Notes under the pieces: generated by a model
What the model was told of the DNA's origin: nothing
What the model saw: the letters and a program-made list of their open reading frames with translations, nothing else
The model's database searches: none
DNA from: an uncultured Rikenellaceae bacterium
Lineage (GTDB): Bacteria; Bacteroidota; Bacteroidia; Bacteroidales; Rikenellaceae
Direction: 5' to 3'
Assembly: GCA_944321925.1 (NCBI GenBank)
Contig: CALUND010000002.1
Location: forward strand, 1-64,000
DNA length: 64,000 nucleotides
Part shown: positions 16,725 through 25,899 of the stretch, piece by piece
Layout: every line of letters begins with the position of its first letter
Numbering within the stretch: the stretch's first letter is position 1
Position numbers and translations under genes: made by a program

Positions 16725-17735
16725 ATGGAAATCACATCGTATCCGACCGATTACCAATCGGCCTGCAGGGAGGTCTGTTTCACAATCGAAGGTGCAGAGC
16801 TGTCGGAAAGTACCGACATAGAGATTTACTGCAACGACGAAAACCTGCCCTGCGGAATCAAACGTTTTTACGGAACCGGACCGATCTCCGTAAACACCGC
16901 CTGTTATGCACAACGTAAATTCGAAATCACTCCCGCAACCGGGAAATCCACCGGACTATACTCCATGGCGGGACGTTCCGTGGAGGTCCATGTAAAATGC
17001 GGCGACCTGAACTCTCTGCGACGCCGTGTCGTCGCGGGACCCGACGACGCACCCCTCCGGACAAAACTATCCCACATGCCCGCCTTGAAACGAATGCCCG
17101 CGAACGGGTACGACGAAATCTCTTTCATCGCCCCCGGAGACTTTGTCCAGTTCCAAATCGTCTTGCGCGGAGAGGAAACCGAACTCGCATTCGAACTCTC
17201 CGAGCAAAGTTGCGACGAGGGCATCTACTCGCTGATCGTGAATTTCTCGGAACTCAATGCCTATTTCGAAAACACGATTCCGACCGACAGCGACCAGCTA
17301 CAGGAAGTAGAGGTCATTGCACAAACCGAAATCCAGACGATCTGCAAACAGACCTACCAAATCGATCGAAGCTCGCAAAACGGGACAATGCTTTGTTGGA
17401 TCAATCGTTACGGCATGATCGACTACTACCTCTTTCCCTTCACCACAAACCGACGCTTCTCTGCAGAACGGCAACGTATCTACTCGAAAGAGGGATATCG
17501 GACCGTCTCTGTCCTGGGCGAAAACCTTCTTCGGCTCGAATCGGACTTCGAAACCGACGCCTGTATGGAATGGCTGTCTGAAATAATCATCGCTCCCCGA
17601 ATCTGGATCGTCCGTTCCGGCAAGCTGGAGCCAATGGACCTGGTCGACGAAACAATGGAAACATACAATGGCGAACTGGGTCTCGCTTCGTTCGACTTGA
17701 GATACGCACAAAGAACCAATCCGGTCAAAGCTTAA
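16725..17735 (+). CDS. Phage-like tail protein, first of two large
   Basis: A 336-residue protein with almost entirely beta-type sequence and no signal peptide. It begins with an Ig-like or tail-tip-like stretch (YQSACREVCFTIEGAELSES) and has a central region LNAYFENTIPTD-SDQLQEVEV. It ends 4 bp before the 813-residue tail protein gene. In Bacteroidetes prophages, a protein of this size and makeup often precedes the large tail-tip protein. Inference is from context; I cannot name a domain. Confidence 0.5.
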   Translation: MEITSYPTDYQSACREVCFTIEGAELSESTDIEIYCNDENLPCGIKRFYGTGPISVNTACYAQRKFEITPATGKSTGLYSMAGRSVEVHVKCGDLNSLRRRVVAGPDDAPLRTKLSHMPALKRMPANGYDEISFIAPGDFVQFQIVLRGEETELAFELSEQSCDEGIYSLIVNFSELNAYFENTIPTDSDQLQEVEVIAQTEIQTICKQTYQIDRSSQNGTMLCWINRYGMIDYYLFPFTTNRRFSAERQRIYSKEGYRTVSVLGENLLRLESDFETDACMEWLSEIIIAPRIWIVRSGKLEPMDLVDETMETYNGELGLASFDLRYAQRTNPVKA

Positions 17736-17739
17736 AACC

Positions 17740-20181
17740 ATGGAACTCTACATCGACAACCGACAGGCGGACCTCGAAGAGGATGCCTCCGTATCGATCT
17801 CGCTCGCTATCGCCACATTGACCGATCCGCTCAACAGCCGAACCGGTTATACGAAGAGCTTCCGCATCCCGATGACCGCCCGCAATCGGGAGATCATGGG
17901 CGACACCGAACAACTCCACAATCGCGATCTGTTCAACCATCAAACCCATACGGCCAGAATCGAGGAGCGCGGAGCCATCGTGATGGAGGGACGGCCCGTA
18001 CTGACCGGGTGCGAACGCATCGACGGAAAAGGCCAAGGATGGTATCAGCTGAACATCATCGGTCCGGGGAAAGAGTGGGTTACCCACGCATCCGAAACCA
18101 CCTTGCGACAAACCGGCATCGACTACTCGTTCCTCATCTCCGATGCGAACATCGTAAACAGCTGGACAAACGATACCCCCGTCCGATTCCTCCCCGTACA
18201 ACGCGACACCTACGCTTCGGACCAGAGTAACGGAGTCATCCCCGCCCTCCGCATCCTCTCTTTCGACGACTACCACCCATTCCTCCACCTCGGAACACTC
18301 ATACGGGCAATCTTCGCCGATGCCGGCTACCGGCTCGTCTCGGAATTTATCGAAAGCCGATACTTCGATTCGTTCTACATGAGCGGCCGCTACCCCACCC
18401 GCGACGTCAGCGTCATCCGCAGTAAAATGGATTTCCTGGCCAAAAGATTCGCTCCCGTAACGGCAACGGCCACCTACAACGGAATCGTCTATGCCGATCC
18501 CTACCTGACCGGAAACACCATCGGAAATCTCGTGGAGACCGCAAACCCCGAAGAGAGTCGCGATGGCGTCACCTGCCCTGACGTATTCGACCGGGGCGGA
18601 TGTTTCCAGATGGACGGCAAAAGAATCATGTTCAAACCGACGGAAGAGGTCTCGGTAGGATTCGTCTATCACCTCAAATATACCTCCGATTTCTACATGC
18701 TGAGTCGGACCGAGCTGAAAGGATTCAACGAAATCTACGTGGACTACCAATCGCCCCGAAAATTCCGAATTCCCAATGCCTATCCCGACAGAAAACAGGA
18801 GTTTCGTTCCGGGCAACAGTTCCGAATCGTCGTTTTCGACCATACAGAGGGTAACGAATACCAACTCCGTTACACATCCGGTTCGACTACCGCCGTCGCA
18901 AAAAATTTCTCCACCCGCTCGGAACTGGTCGGCGTCGCATCCGGAAACGCATCGAACCCAACACTCTATTACCGCCCCACCTCGAATGCAAGCTACGCCC
19001 TCTATCCCGGGGACTGGGCCCTGTACGACGGATTCGTTGAAGAACGAGGCACTACCCTGGTAGAGATAACCTTGAGAACCGCTCCGGAAGAGCTCTCGCC
19101 ATCGAATCCGAAATATTTCGACTTCTTCTGTTTCCGCGGCGCCGAAGAGGGTATGCAACTGACCGTCAGCAACGAAACCTATCTGCAACCCGCATTCTAT
19201 CCCCATCCCTCCGTGGGATCCGAGATCGCATTCGCCGATGTGGCGGCCCATGAAATCCATCAGATCGACGTGATACGCGCCGTAAAACATCTCTTCGGAC
19301 TCTGCTTCTATACCGACGTCCGATCCCGTACCGTCTATGCCGAACCCTTGGAGACGTTTTACCGAGACGAACCGATCGTCGACTGGAGCGACCGCATCGA
19401 TTTCGACAAACCGATCGTCATCGAAGAACTCGGAGCAGACATGAAACAACTCCTCACCTGGGACTACCAGAGCGGTGACGGTACCGTCTCCCGTTGGAAC
19501 CAGACCAACGGCGAACGATTCGGGGCTTGGAGCGCCTCGCTGCTCAACCGCTCGGCCGAAGAGGGTGAAACAACATTCACAAACCCGCTGTTTACCCCCT
19601 CGATGAACCGAACAGGCGACTTCACGCCCGCTCCCTCTGCCTCCCTCCTCCAAGTGGGAGACCGCGATGCCGATCGCAACGAAATGTCGCCTGACCTCAA
19701 CTTTCCTCCGAAGATCGTCCGATACATCGGTCCCGTACAACTGCCCGAAGGAGAGGTCTGGAGCTGGCCTTCGGATGCAAAAAGCTATCCGTTCGTAGCG
19801 TTCCACCATCCGGGAACGAACAACCCCTACGCCGGACAGAATCCGAATCCGGAATCCTCCTACACGGATGATCCGGACCAGCTGCTGAACAACGGGTTCT
19901 CGCTCTGCTTCGAAGACCGCGACGGCGTGGCGGGTCTCCACCGATTCCCCGATCGCAACGTGACCCTCTACAACCACAGCCGCAGAGTGAGCCTCTGGGT
20001 GAGAATAGATCCCGACGAAGTAGAACGGCTGAATGTCCCGGAAACCACAAAACGCGACTTCCGAGCCGCCTACCGTCTCGATATAGACGGCGAACGCGGA
20101 ATCTACATGCTCGAACAAGTCTGCGACTACAACCCGAAATCGGAGGGATCGACCCGATGCATATTCATCAAAAAAATCTAA
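17740..20181 (+). CDS. Large phage-like tail-tip/baseplate protein
   Basis: An 813-residue protein. It starts with MELYIDNRQADLEEDASVSI followed by LTDPLNSRTGYTKSFRIPMT, a pattern I associate with tail-tip or distal tail proteins of Bacteroidetes prophages, where it lies downstream of the tape measure. The remainder is mostly beta and aromatic-rich, with a likely carbohydrate-binding or trimerising C-terminus. There is no signal peptide. In a phage this would touch the host surface. A tape-measure protein, normally 700-1500 residues with coiled coil, is missing upstream. Confidence 0.6.
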   Translation: MELYIDNRQADLEEDASVSISLAIATLTDPLNSRTGYTKSFRIPMTARNREIMGDTEQLHNRDLFNHQTHTARIEERGAIVMEGRPVLTGCERIDGKGQGWYQLNIIGPGKEWVTHASETTLRQTGIDYSFLISDANIVNSWTNDTPVRFLPVQRDTYASDQSNGVIPALRILSFDDYHPFLHLGTLIRAIFADAGYRLVSEFIESRYFDSFYMSGRYPTRDVSVIRSKMDFLAKRFAPVTATATYNGIVYADPYLTGNTIGNLVETANPEESRDGVTCPDVFDRGGCFQMDGKRIMFKPTEEVSVGFVYHLKYTSDFYMLSRTELKGFNEIYVDYQSPRKFRIPNAYPDRKQEFRSGQQFRIVVFDHTEGNEYQLRYTSGSTTAVAKNFSTRSELVGVASGNASNPTLYYRPTSNASYALYPGDWALYDGFVEERGTTLVEITLRTAPEELSPSNPKYFDFFCFRGAEEGMQLTVSNETYLQPAFYPHPSVGSEIAFADVAAHEIHQIDVIRAVKHLFGLCFYTDVRSRTVYAEPLETFYRDEPIVDWSDRIDFDKPIVIEELGADMKQLLTWDYQSGDGTVSRWNQTNGERFGAWSASLLNRSAEEGETTFTNPLFTPSMNRTGDFTPAPSASLLQVGDRDADRNEMSPDLNFPPKIVRYIGPVQLPEGEVWSWPSDAKSYPFVAFHHPGTNNPYAGQNPNPESSYTDDPDQLLNNGFSLCFEDRDGVAGLHRFPDRNVTLYNHSRRVSLWVRIDPDEVERLNVPETTKRDFRAAYRLDIDGERGIYMLEQVCDYNPKSEGSTRCIFIKKI

Positions 20182-20187
20182 ATCACC

Positions 20188-20463
20188 ATGGAAAACGACT
20201 ATTCGATCCGGGTAACGGAGGAGAACATCCTGCCAACCGCCGGCCCGGGACTCTTCACATTGGCTCGCTCCGAAAACACGAACCGCCCGTACGCCTCTCT
20301 CTCCTCGACCAAAAACTCATCGGACAACCGAGGCATCAGTTACCGGGAGGCCGCCGAACTGATCGCCCAATCGTTGTCCGGACTCAAAGTATACGTGGTC
20401 GAATCGGAGATCACCGAAGCGCAACGAGCCGTCAAATCGATCGTCAGTCAATCCACCTTCTGA
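20188..20463 (+). CDS. Small tail-associated phage-like protein
   Basis: A 91-residue protein whose C-terminus reads LKVYVVESEITEAQRAVKSI and then a short ...STF tail. From memory, short proteins with this ending (YVVESEITxAQ) occur beside tail genes in Bacteroidetes phages; their function is not known to me. It begins 6 bp after the large tail protein gene, in the same operon. Confidence 0.55.
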   Translation: MENDYSIRVTEENILPTAGPGLFTLARSENTNRPYASLSSTKNSSDNRGISYREAAELIAQSLSGLKVYVVESEITEAQRAVKSIVSQSTF

Positions 20464-20467
20464 CCCG

Positions 20468-20737
20468 ATGATGACAAGGTATGAGCGGGAACTCTCCCAA
20501 AAAATCGCCGACCGATACGGCCGTCTGAGCGCAAAGGAGTTCCTCTCCAAACTCTTCGAAATCGGCGTAGTGGACTACACCCGTTGCAAAGCGCTCATCG
20601 TCCGGGAATATGTAGACGAAACCATCAAAAAAGGCAACAAAAAAATCGACGCCATGTGGATAGCTGCCGAACATTTCGGATGCTCGTACGAGTATGTACG
20701 GAAATGTATCTACTACTACAAAGACATCCACCTATAG
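20468..20737 (+). CDS. Small helical protein with HTH-like C-terminus
   Basis: An 89-residue, mostly helical protein starting MMTRYERELSQKIADRYG. Residues about 65-85 (WIAAEHFGCSYEYVRKCI) resemble a Mor/HTH recognition helix pair. It lies between the tail genes and the protease gene, 4 bp after the previous gene. It might regulate the operon or be a structural adaptor. I cannot place it in a family. Either ATG (20468 or 20471) could be the start. Confidence 0.5.
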   Translation: MMTRYERELSQKIADRYGRLSAKEFLSKLFEIGVVDYTRCKALIVREYVDETIKKGNKKIDAMWIAAEHFGCSYEYVRKCIYYYKDIHL

Positions 20738-20769
20738 GAAAAACACGCGACCAAAAACGACTAAAAACA

Positions 20770-21654
20770 ATGGCAACAAAAATTAAAATCTCCAACACGA
20801 CCTCCGACACGACAGTCATCGATATCGAAGGCGTAATCGGAGTCTCCGAAGAGGAACAGTTCGAAGTGCCGACACACAAAGTGGCCACTTATCGGAAATT
20901 TCGCAAGATGATCGACCGTATCGCTGCACTTCGGACACCCGAAATCATCGTCAACATCCGCTCGACCGGAGGAGATCTCGAAGATGCCCTCCTGATCTAC
21001 GACACCCTCTCCGGTTTGAACTCCCGAATCGTAACGCGTTGCTACGGGCATGTGGCCTCTGCCGCCACCGTCATCGCGCAGGCCGCCTCGGACGGTTGCC
21101 GGGAGTTATCTGCAAACGCGCTCTACCTCATCCACCGTTCGACAGCTACCTGCGAAAGCAACGCAACCGGACTCGAAGAACAAGCCGCCCTTCTCCGAGA
21201 AACAGACGAAAAAATCGCAACGATCTATGCCGCACGATCGGGCCGCGACATCGCTCTCTTTTCCGATCTGATGGCTGTCAACGACGGCAAAGGCCGCTGG
21301 CTATCCCCCGCCGAAACCCTGGAGCTCGGATTGGCCGACCGGATCATCGACCCGACCCAAGAGACGAATGAGTTCGCTCCGAAAAGTCCGACCATCAAAG
21401 AACGCATCGGCCGGCTCATCGATCGAATCTCCGGCAAAAAAGACGCCCCGGAGAACTCTGAACAGACCTTTTCCAGCGACACGGACAACGACGAACAACT
21501 GCTGTCGCAAGCCGAAGCCATTCGATCGGAGCAAGCTCAAAACCAAGCTCTTCCGACAACGACGCTTTCCAAAGAAGACCCCTCGCCTCTGGGCCGATGC
21601 CGCTCGGAGAATCAGGAAGCCTACAGACTCGATGCCGAAAATTTCCGCAACTGA
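20770..21654 (+). CDS. ClpP-like prohead maturation protease
   Basis: A 294-residue S14-family serine protease. Residues about 25-200 carry the ClpP fold: IRSTGGDLEDALLIYDTL, the nucleophile Ser in GHVASAATVIAQAA (about residue 97) and the catalytic His in LYLIHRST (about 122). The C-terminal 90 residues are low-complexity and acidic, a scaffold-like tail common in phage prohead proteases. It lies directly before the capsid gene, the usual arrangement. It probably cleaves scaffold or capsid during head maturation. Confidence 0.85.
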   Translation: MATKIKISNTTSDTTVIDIEGVIGVSEEEQFEVPTHKVATYRKFRKMIDRIAALRTPEIIVNIRSTGGDLEDALLIYDTLSGLNSRIVTRCYGHVASAATVIAQAASDGCRELSANALYLIHRSTATCESNATGLEEQAALLRETDEKIATIYAARSGRDIALFSDLMAVNDGKGRWLSPAETLELGLADRIIDPTQETNEFAPKSPTIKERIGRLIDRISGKKDAPENSEQTFSSDTDNDEQLLSQAEAIRSEQAQNQALPTTTLSKEDPSPLGRCRSENQEAYRLDAENFRN

Positions 21655-21722
21655 ACCAAACCGACCTACAACTGCCGCGAGGCATAATCAACCTTTTTTC
21701 ATCAACCAAAAACCAAACTACC

Positions 21723-22721
21723 ATGAGTAAAATCGAACAGGCCAAAAGCTACTCGGGCAAAGAGCTCGAAACGATCTTTTTCCGCCCGATGCTGACGGGT
21801 CCCGATGCCGAAGCCCTCGGCATCCGCGTACTCTACAACATGCCCGTTCCCACGACGCTCAACTTCTGGCGCCGTTCGAACGACATCCTCCAGAAGTACA
21901 CGGCCGCAGGTTGGAGCGGCGGTGCTCCGGCCGACAAATTCCAGAAAACCATCGAACTCTCCAAAGTGAAAGCCGAAGTGGGCTACTCCGCCGCCGACTA
22001 TTTCACGATGGTCTTCGAACTGATCTCCAATCGCAGCGACGTGAATCTCGACGACCTGAGCGGCACCGAACTGGAACAGGCCGAAACAGCCCTCTTCAAA
22101 CAGGCCATCGCCGAGAGTATCCGGGCCACCATGTGGCTGGGCGACACCTCCCGGGAAAGCGGCCTCAACACATTCAACGGCTTCATTCCCCGCATCCTCG
22201 CCGACGCGGCCATTCCCGACGCGGAGATCGTAAGTTCCACCTACGACCAGACATTCCTCGACGAAGCAGATGCCGGTGAAACCCTGCTCAAAAAACTCTG
22301 GGACGATGCTCCCGTGATCCTCAAAGAGTTCAAAAGCCAGGGCGAACTGGTCTACCTGGTAACCTCGGACATCTACTCCAAGTACGAAGACGCCCTCGAC
22401 CGCGCAACCCTCGAATCGGCCTATCAGGCTCGACAGAACGGACGCGAATCGCTCTCCTACCGAGGAATCCCCGTCATCGACGTACAGCTGTCGAGCTACC
22501 TGGCATCGCTCTCCGATCTGCCCAAATCTTTCGCGCTGCTCACCGACCGTCGCAACCTCGCTCTCGCCGTAAACACCGCCGACTTCCCCGGAACCGAAGT
22601 CCGCATGTGGTACAATCCGGATCTCATGGAGAACCGCCAACGCGCCATCTTCATGGCCGGATGCGACTACCTTTTGCCCGAGCTGCTGTCGTTCGCTTCG
22701 TTCAAAGACGCTACCGAATAA
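21723..22721 (+). CDS. Phage-like major capsid protein
   Basis: A 332-residue protein with the HK97-type capsid outline as seen in Bacteroidetes phages: N-terminal arm, LGDTSRESGLNTFNGFIPRI in the mid region, then a spine and the P-domain strand SYRGIPVIDVQLSSYLA near residue 250. It ends close to TEVRMWYNPDLMENRQRAIF. Neighbours on both sides (protease before, tail-tube-like after) fit. Its stop codon overlaps the ATG of the next gene (TAATG). Confidence 0.8.
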   Translation: MSKIEQAKSYSGKELETIFFRPMLTGPDAEALGIRVLYNMPVPTTLNFWRRSNDILQKYTAAGWSGGAPADKFQKTIELSKVKAEVGYSAADYFTMVFELISNRSDVNLDDLSGTELEQAETALFKQAIAESIRATMWLGDTSRESGLNTFNGFIPRILADAAIPDAEIVSSTYDQTFLDEADAGETLLKKLWDDAPVILKEFKSQGELVYLVTSDIYSKYEDALDRATLESAYQARQNGRESLSYRGIPVIDVQLSSYLASLSDLPKSFALLTDRRNLALAVNTADFPGTEVRMWYNPDLMENRQRAIFMAGCDYLLPELLSFASFKDATE

Positions 22722-23230
22722 TGGCTCTCACCGGATTCGCACGAAGCTGTGCCAAACATCCCGGGGGAGTCGCCTCGATCCGTCTGATCGAACGAGGGGA
22801 CATCGTAGACCTAACCTACGACCCGACACAAAATTGTGTCACCCAAATCCGCGCCTCGGAACAGTTCGCCGAATTCGCCTTTCGAGAGGACGAAGCGACC
22901 TATTCCGAAGAGAGCTCCTCCGACGGCTGTCGAATCAGCGTGACCCATCGTCTGACCTTCTCGCTGCCCGGGATGGATCCGGCATCGCAAAAAGCGACGA
23001 AAAAAGTATCTGAAGGTGCCCGCAACGGACTCATAGCCATCGTCACACTCCAGAACGGAACCATGTTTCTGGTCGGATACTCGCGCCGTTTCGGATTCGA
23101 TAGGCCGCTCACTCTCTCAACGATCGAAGCCTCGTCGGGACGGTCGCCCTCCGACTCCGCCGGCCGAACAATCACGTTGCTCAGTCAGGATACGGACGAA
23201 GCACTTCCCTTCACAGGTATCATTCCCTGA
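22721..23230 (+). CDS. Probable tail tube or neck protein
   Basis: A 169-residue, beta-rich protein starting MALTGFARSCAKHPGGVASI. Features resembling Bacteroidetes phage tail tube proteins are VTHRLTFSLPGMDPASQ, NGLIAIVTLQNGTMFLVGYS and ITLLSQDTDEALPFTGII. It overlaps the capsid stop by one base. The gene ends 12 bp before a strong terminator, so it closes the first transcript unit of the structural cluster. The tail-tube call is a likeness, not a certain family match. Confidence 0.6.
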   Translation: MALTGFARSCAKHPGGVASIRLIERGDIVDLTYDPTQNCVTQIRASEQFAEFAFREDEATYSEESSSDGCRISVTHRLTFSLPGMDPASQKATKKVSEGARNGLIAIVTLQNGTMFLVGYSRRFGFDRPLTLSTIEASSGRSPSDSAGRTITLLSQDTDEALPFTGIIP

Positions 23231-23241
23231 TTCTTCAAACC

Positions 23242-23274
23242 GGGCGGGCAGTCGACACGCTGCCCGCCCTTTTT
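23242..23274 (+). terminator. Strong internal terminator between tail-tube-like and portal genes
   Basis: GGGCGGGCAG (23242-23251) pairs exactly with CTGCCCGCCC (23260-23269) around an 8-nt loop, followed by TTTTT. It is a textbook rho-independent terminator lying inside the phage-like operon, 14 bp before the portal ATG. The portal, connector and holin genes therefore depend on read-through, antitermination or a promoter inside the upstream gene. Confidence 0.9.
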
Positions 23275-23287
23275 CCGATAAACAACC

Positions 23288-24523
23288 ATGAAAGAAAAGA
23301 CAAAAAAAACATCCCGAATCGCCCGGGTAGTCGCACTCGACCGCTCGTCGGAACTCTTCCCGATGCAGGTGCAAACGGCTGTTTCCGATCGTAAATTCTG
23401 GCGGTGGGGCGACGACAATCTCTTTCCCGAAGCCTTGGCCCTCATGTCGAGGCGTTCGACCACCCATCGGCGAATCATCAACGACAAGGCCGACTACATA
23501 TCCGGGAAAGGAGTAACCTTCGACCCGGAAAGCACCACCCTCGCCCGAATCACGGAACGTGCGAACGGTCTGGGCGAGAGTCTGCGACAGGTATTGAACA
23601 AACTGGCATTCGACAAAGCGCTGTTCGGCAACGCCTTTCTGGAGATCGTGACCGATCCCGGACACACCTTCCTCTCCTTCTTCCACCAAGACGCCTCGAA
23701 GTGCCGCGTAGCGCGTGATGACCGTCACGTATTGCTGCACCACAACTGGTCGGCATTCACCGCAACCGACATGAAGAGTCTGCCGCTCTGGCCGCTTTTC
23801 GAGAAGGCTCCCGACGGAACTCTGCGCAGCATGATACACTACAAAGATTACGAACCGATGTACGAACACTACGGTGTGCCCCCCTACATCGCCGGAATGA
23901 ACGTCTCGGCCATCGCCTACAAAACGGACCAGTGGAACATCAGCCGACTCGATAATTCGTTCCAGCTTTCAGGAGTCATGATCCTCGACGGAACGGTCGA
24001 CAGCGAACAGGAGGCCGCTGAAATCGTGCGGAAGGCCGAAAAGAAATTTGCCGGGAAGCCCGGCCAGGTGATGTTCATGATCCGCGAAGGGGACGGGAAC
24101 GAAAAGTCGCGCTTCGTGCCGATCGACTCGTCGAATGAGGGCGACTGGAAAGAGCTCCACGATCAAGCCACTTCCGATATCGTAGTGGCCCACTCCTGGT
24201 TCCGCGCCTTGAGCGGCCTCGACTACTCCGCCGGATTCAACTCGGAAAGAATCCTCCACGAATACGAAGTGGCCCTCAACACCGTCATTCTCGGAGAGCA
24301 GGCCGAGCTGCTGGAACCCATCCGACGGATCATCCGCCAGATAACAGGATGCGACGCCTCCTCGCTGCAGATCGTGAACCATCCGCCCACAAAAGCCAAA
24401 CCGCTCTACATGAAGGTCTGGGAGGCCCGAAAGGCCGACGGACTCGACTACGACCCCGCGGATGAGAACCAGCAGCTATTCCTCGCCCAGATCACGAAAT
24501 ACCAGATGCGAAACATCGACTAA
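23288..24523 (+). CDS. Phage portal protein
   Basis: A 411-residue protein with the portal organisation: RKFWRWGDDNLFPEALALMS near the N-terminus, KADYISGKGVTFDPES, LAFDKALFGNAFLEIV, the wing/stem around WNISRLDNSFQLSGVMIL and C-terminal ALNTVILGEQAELLEPI-RRIIRQ. In a phage the portal dodecamer sits at the head vertex and docks the terminase. The gene starts right after the strong terminator. Placing the portal after the capsid is opposite to the usual order of terminase-portal-protease-capsid. Confidence 0.8.
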   Translation: MKEKTKKTSRIARVVALDRSSELFPMQVQTAVSDRKFWRWGDDNLFPEALALMSRRSTTHRRIINDKADYISGKGVTFDPESTTLARITERANGLGESLRQVLNKLAFDKALFGNAFLEIVTDPGHTFLSFFHQDASKCRVARDDRHVLLHHNWSAFTATDMKSLPLWPLFEKAPDGTLRSMIHYKDYEPMYEHYGVPPYIAGMNVSAIAYKTDQWNISRLDNSFQLSGVMILDGTVDSEQEAAEIVRKAEKKFAGKPGQVMFMIREGDGNEKSRFVPIDSSNEGDWKELHDQATSDIVVAHSWFRALSGLDYSAGFNSERILHEYEVALNTVILGEQAELLEPIRRIIRQITGCDASSLQIVNHPPTKAKPLYMKVWEARKADGLDYDPADENQQLFLAQITKYQMRNID

Positions 24524-24531
24524 ACAAAACC

Positions 24532-24996
24532 ATGGAACTAATCATCACACCGAGCGAAGTCGTACGCATCGCCTTCGCCCCTTCGGAATTTGTCCGCGAA
24601 GAGGCCATCACCGAAAGTGCCATTCTCGCGGCTCAACAGAAGTTCATTCTCCCAGCCCTCAACGGCCTCTACGACGCCCTGCTTGCCGGACGTTATCCGG
24701 AACTGAAAACCGGCTATGTCGCTCCCGTGTTGGCGCTCTATGTCAAACTGCTCGTGCTGCCTGCATTGGCCGCACAGGCCGGAACGACGGGTATCACGGA
24801 ACCCCGATCGGACTGTTTCGATCCCGTCTCGGACAACCGCCTGCGCTTTCTGCTCCGTCGCGTACGGAACGAAGCCCGGGCCCTCATGCGCCGTCTCGTG
24901 GAGAAGATCGAATCCGAACCGGAACGCTATCCGGAGTACGATCCGAAAAAAAACATCCTGCATCAGACGCTCTCGGCCGGAGAGATCGTTCTCTGA
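24532..24996 (+). CDS. Probable head-tail connector protein
   Basis: A 154-residue, largely helical protein that begins MELIITPSEVVRIAFAPSEF and ends in a basic helix. Its helical makeup, length and position directly after the portal fit the connector or adaptor proteins that close the capsid vertex in Bacteroidetes phages (possibly the DUF6712 type). It is followed at once by the holin gene with a 1-bp gap. Confidence 0.5.
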   Translation: MELIITPSEVVRIAFAPSEFVREEAITESAILAAQQKFILPALNGLYDALLAGRYPELKTGYVAPVLALYVKLLVLPALAAQAGTTGITEPRSDCFDPVSDNRLRFLLRRVRNEARALMRRLVEKIESEPERYPEYDPKKNILHQTLSAGEIVL

Positions 24997-24997
24997 A

Positions 24998-25444
24998 ATG
25001 GAGACGACCATGAAATATGTTTGGGGTATCGTAAGTTCCGCAGCAGCACTCTTCATTCCCATTCGGGGGTTGATCGTCTGCGCTGCGATTTTCATTGCGA
25101 TCGACTTCGTCACGGGCGTAATGGCCGGACGCTGCCGGGCCCGACGAGCCGGCAAACCGTGGGGATTCGAAAGCCGACGAGCCTGGGACACGGTCATAAA
25201 GCTCTTTTTCGTCCTGGCCGGCATCGTATTGGCCTGGCTGATCGACAGCCTGATCCTCGACTTCATGCAACTCCGTCTTGCACGCCTCTTTACCGGGTTC
25301 GTCTGCGGAGTGGAGTTCTGGAGTTACCTGGAAAATGCGGCCGAAATTTCGAATCATCCGCTGTTCCGCTCCCTGAAACGATTCATGAAACAGCAGCTCG
25401 ACGAAGCGATAGACAGCAAAAAAAACGGAGAGCAGCAACCCTGA
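24998..25444 (+). CDS. Phage holin-family membrane protein
   Basis: A 148-residue protein with three or four hydrophobic segments (about residues 7-25, 27-47, 66-85 and 95-110), a basic loop GRCRARRAGKPWGF and a charged C-terminus. This is the pattern of the holin-4 family widespread in Bacteroidetes prophages, where holins release a lysis enzyme through the inner membrane. No endolysin gene follows; the operon ends here, facing the convergent S4-domain gene. Start ATG at 24998; 25010 is also possible. Confidence 0.75.
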   Translation: METTMKYVWGIVSSAAALFIPIRGLIVCAAIFIAIDFVTGVMAGRCRARRAGKPWGFESRRAWDTVIKLFFVLAGIVLAWLIDSLILDFMQLRLARLFTGFVCGVEFWSYLENAAEISNHPLFRSLKRFMKQQLDEAIDSKKNGEQQP

Positions 25445-25495
25445 TCTCCGAATCGAATTTACGACAAAAAGCCGAAAACGGACTATCCCGACAAG

Positions 25496-25897
25496 TCATT
25501 CGAGCCCGTCATCCGCGTAACTCATCTCATCCATCAGAGCGTCGATCTCCCGACGCTCTTTTTTCGTGGGACGCCCCGTTCCCCGATCGCGCGAAATGAA
25601 TATCGTCTCACGCGGAGCATACAGTTTGTCGAGTTCCTCCTGCGGGGTGATATTCTCCGCAAAACGTGGAACCTCCTTTGCCGGCTGGCGATTGGTAAGC
25701 AGTTCGAGTACGCGAAACCGATAGGTCACAGCCCCCTTGCGCACCGAGATCTCGTCACCCGGTTTCACCTCATACGAAGGTTTGCAATAGGCACTTCCGA
25801 CCAATACCCTGTTCAGTTTGCACGCTTCGGCCGCATCGCTGCGTGTCTTGAAGATCCGCACGGCCCAAAGCCATTTATCGATCCGAACACCTCCCAC
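25496..25897 (-). CDS. S4-domain RNA-binding protein (Hsp15/HslR-like)
   Basis: A 133-residue protein. Residues 5-55 form an S4 RNA-binding domain (RIDKWLWAVRIFKTRSDAAE then VKPGDEISVRKGAVTY). The basic C-terminal extension contains RDRGTGRPTKKERREIDALM. Relatives rescue stalled 50S subunits still carrying peptidyl-tRNA, which fits its position 2 bp after pth. No ATG fits the conserved start, so a GTG at 25897 is likely. Confidence 0.88.
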   Translation of the reverse strand: MGGVRIDKWLWAVRIFKTRSDAAEACKLNRVLVGSAYCKPSYEVKPGDEISVRKGAVTYRFRVLELLTNRQPAKEVPRFAENITPQEELDKLYAPRETIFISRDRGTGRPTKKERREIDALMDEMSYADDGLE

Positions 25898-25899
25898 GT

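Noticed and set aside
17725..20118. A 797-codon open frame on the minus strand opposite the large tail protein gene
   Set aside because: It mirrors the plus-strand gene exactly, its composition is rich in Gly, Val, Phe and Arg in a pattern typical of a frame opposite a coding strand, and the plus-strand gene has the better context.
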